Shown piece after piece: positions 6,578 through 7,102 of a stretch of DNA of 7,102 nucleotides. The notes beneath the pieces are model-generated. The model was not told the origin of the DNA, did no database searches, and worked only from the letters and a program-made list of their open reading frames with translations. The DNA is taken from assembly GCA_021782055.1 (NCBI GenBank), contig JAJXVP010000138.1:1-7102 (forward strand), written 5' to 3'. The stretch's first letter is position 1. Every line of letters begins with the position of its first letter. This DNA comes from a bacterium. Lineage in GTDB: Bacteria > Spirochaetota > Spirochaetia > JABEVK01. The translations under genes were made by a program, and so were the position numbers.

Positions 6578-6612
6578 CCCTCCTAGTCTTGAATCAGAAA
6601 AACCTAGGAGGG
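6578..6612 (+). promoter_or_regulatory. Hairpin sequestering the lipoprotein Shine-Dalgarno
   Basis: CCCTCCTAG (6578-6586) and CTAGGAGGG (6604-6612) are perfect reverse complements, forming a 9-bp stem with a 17-nt loop. The 3' arm contains the whole Shine-Dalgarno AGGAGG (6606-6611), which sits 5 nt before the ATG at 6617. The 5' arm is therefore an anti-Shine-Dalgarno. Such a structure would hide the ribosome site until opened by temperature, a ligand, a protein or an sRNA. No T-run follows, so it is not a terminator. The complementarity is seen directly; the control role is inferred. Confidence 0.65.
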
Positions 6613-6616
6613 CTTT

Positions 6617-7102
6617 ATGTTGAAGTTGAAGTGGAGTTTGATCTCAGTTTTAACAGCTGTGGTGTTGCTCCTTGCTTCCTGTCAGTCGCCTGTCAATTTG
6701 GCACAAAATACTGCCAACACAGCGCGCGATGTAACCTTAAATGGGAGTGCAGGGTCGATTTCGGTCATCAATATGACCAACTCATCCCTAACCGTGACCT
6801 ATTCTCCTGGAGTTCAGTATACTTCAGTTCAACTGTACCTATCACAGGGTAATGGAACTGGTTTGGTTCTGGCTGCGCAAAACATGAACTATAATTCTGG
6901 AACCTATTCCTATACGTTTAGCAACTCAAGCTATACAACTGGTGCTGTTATTTATGTGGCTTTAGTGCAAAATAACAACGGTGCCGAAACGACGTTGCCG
7001 AGTGGTAATCTTTCGAATGTGACGAGTTGGATGTCCTTTACCTATGCTGGGAGTACCCCTAGTCCAACGCCGCCTAGTTCTACACCGAGTCCTTCTGGAT
7101 TA
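6617..7102 (+). CDS. Secreted lipoprotein with beta-rich domain and Pro/Ser/Thr linker (3' end beyond window)
   Basis: The frame is open from the ATG to the window edge (162 codons, incomplete). It starts with a lipoprotein signal peptide: MLKLKW, a hydrophobic core, and the lipobox LASC with the acylated Cys at residue 22. This implies anchoring to a membrane, probably the outer one. Residues about 38-145 are rich in Ser, Thr, Asn, Gly and Tyr with repeated beta-strand patterns (SLTVTYSPG, SVQLYLSQG, GTYSYTFSN, VIYVALVQNN, SWMSFTYAG), a compact beta-sandwich-like domain. From residue 146 a linker repeats STPSP twice, a style that joins binding modules to catalytic domains in extracellular polysaccharidases. 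A carbohydrate-binding role is possible but not proven. The start is fixed by a perfect AGGAGG 5 nt upstream. An overlapping frame at 6589-6852 is a shadow. Confidence is high for a lipoprotein gene, low for its function. Confidence 0.85.
   Translation, partial: MLKLKWSLISVLTAVVLLLASCQSPVNLAQNTANTARDVTLNGSAGSISVINMTNSSLTVTYSPGVQYTSVQLYLSQGNGTGLVLAAQNMNYNSGTYSYTFSNSSYTTGAVIYVALVQNNNGAETTLPSGNLSNVTSWMSFTYAGSTPSPTPPSSTPSPSGL

Noticed and set aside
6589..6852. An 87-codon plus-strand frame starting near the lipoprotein leader
   Set aside because: It overlaps the lipoprotein gene in another frame, lacks a good ribosome site, and its product has no recognisable pattern, whereas the frame at 6617 has a perfect Shine-Dalgarno and a lipobox.
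1..7102. CRISPR array, tRNA, rRNA or insertion sequence
   Set aside because: I saw no regularly spaced repeats, no cloverleaf-like segment, no rRNA motif, and no transposase frame or terminal inverted repeats.

Overview
The window suggests a Gram-negative bacterium of moderate GC content with AT-rich intergenic DNA. It encodes at least two proteins with signal peptides and predicted outer-membrane beta-barrels, a lipoprotein with a Pro/Ser/Thr linker, and fragments of HD-GYP and class III nucleotide cyclase genes. This mix fits a free-living spirochaete or a similar environmental lineage. That placement is an inference from gene style; no rRNA or marker gene is present.

Most of the window is a leftward (minus-strand) block. 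Reading in the direction of transcription it holds: a 201-residue FmdE-family protein with a C-terminal zinc ribbon (5921-5316); a 252-residue TauE/SafE-type membrane exporter 15 bases later (5300-4542); a 423-residue exported beta-barrel protein whose ATG overlaps the exporter stop in an ATGA (4545-3274); and, after a 224-base gap, a 933-residue exported protein combining an HExxH gluzincin peptidase domain, a TolB-like beta-propeller and a beta-barrel-like C-terminus (3049-248). The first three look like one translationally coupled operon. A cytosolic metal-binding protein, an inner-membrane anion exporter and an outer-membrane barrel together suggest a route that carries a small substrate across both membranes. 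The substrate cannot be read from the sequence.

Upstream of the operon, a 695-base stretch separates it from the divergent lipoprotein gene. It contains two abutting perfect 22-bp inverted repeats close to the likely operon promoter, three spaced TGTGA-N8-TCACA-like sites, and the decayed remains of a class III adenylate/guanylate cyclase gene with a frame change and an in-frame stop.

At the right edge a lipoprotein gene (6617 to the window end, incomplete) has an excellent Shine-Dalgarno sequence. That sequence is fully contained in the 3' arm of a perfect 9-bp hairpin, so translation may be controlled by RNA folding. At the left edge (1-209, plus strand) is the C-terminal tail of an HD-GYP phosphodiesterase gene with a frame break. 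Fragments of two second-messenger genes therefore flank an intact envelope/export cluster.
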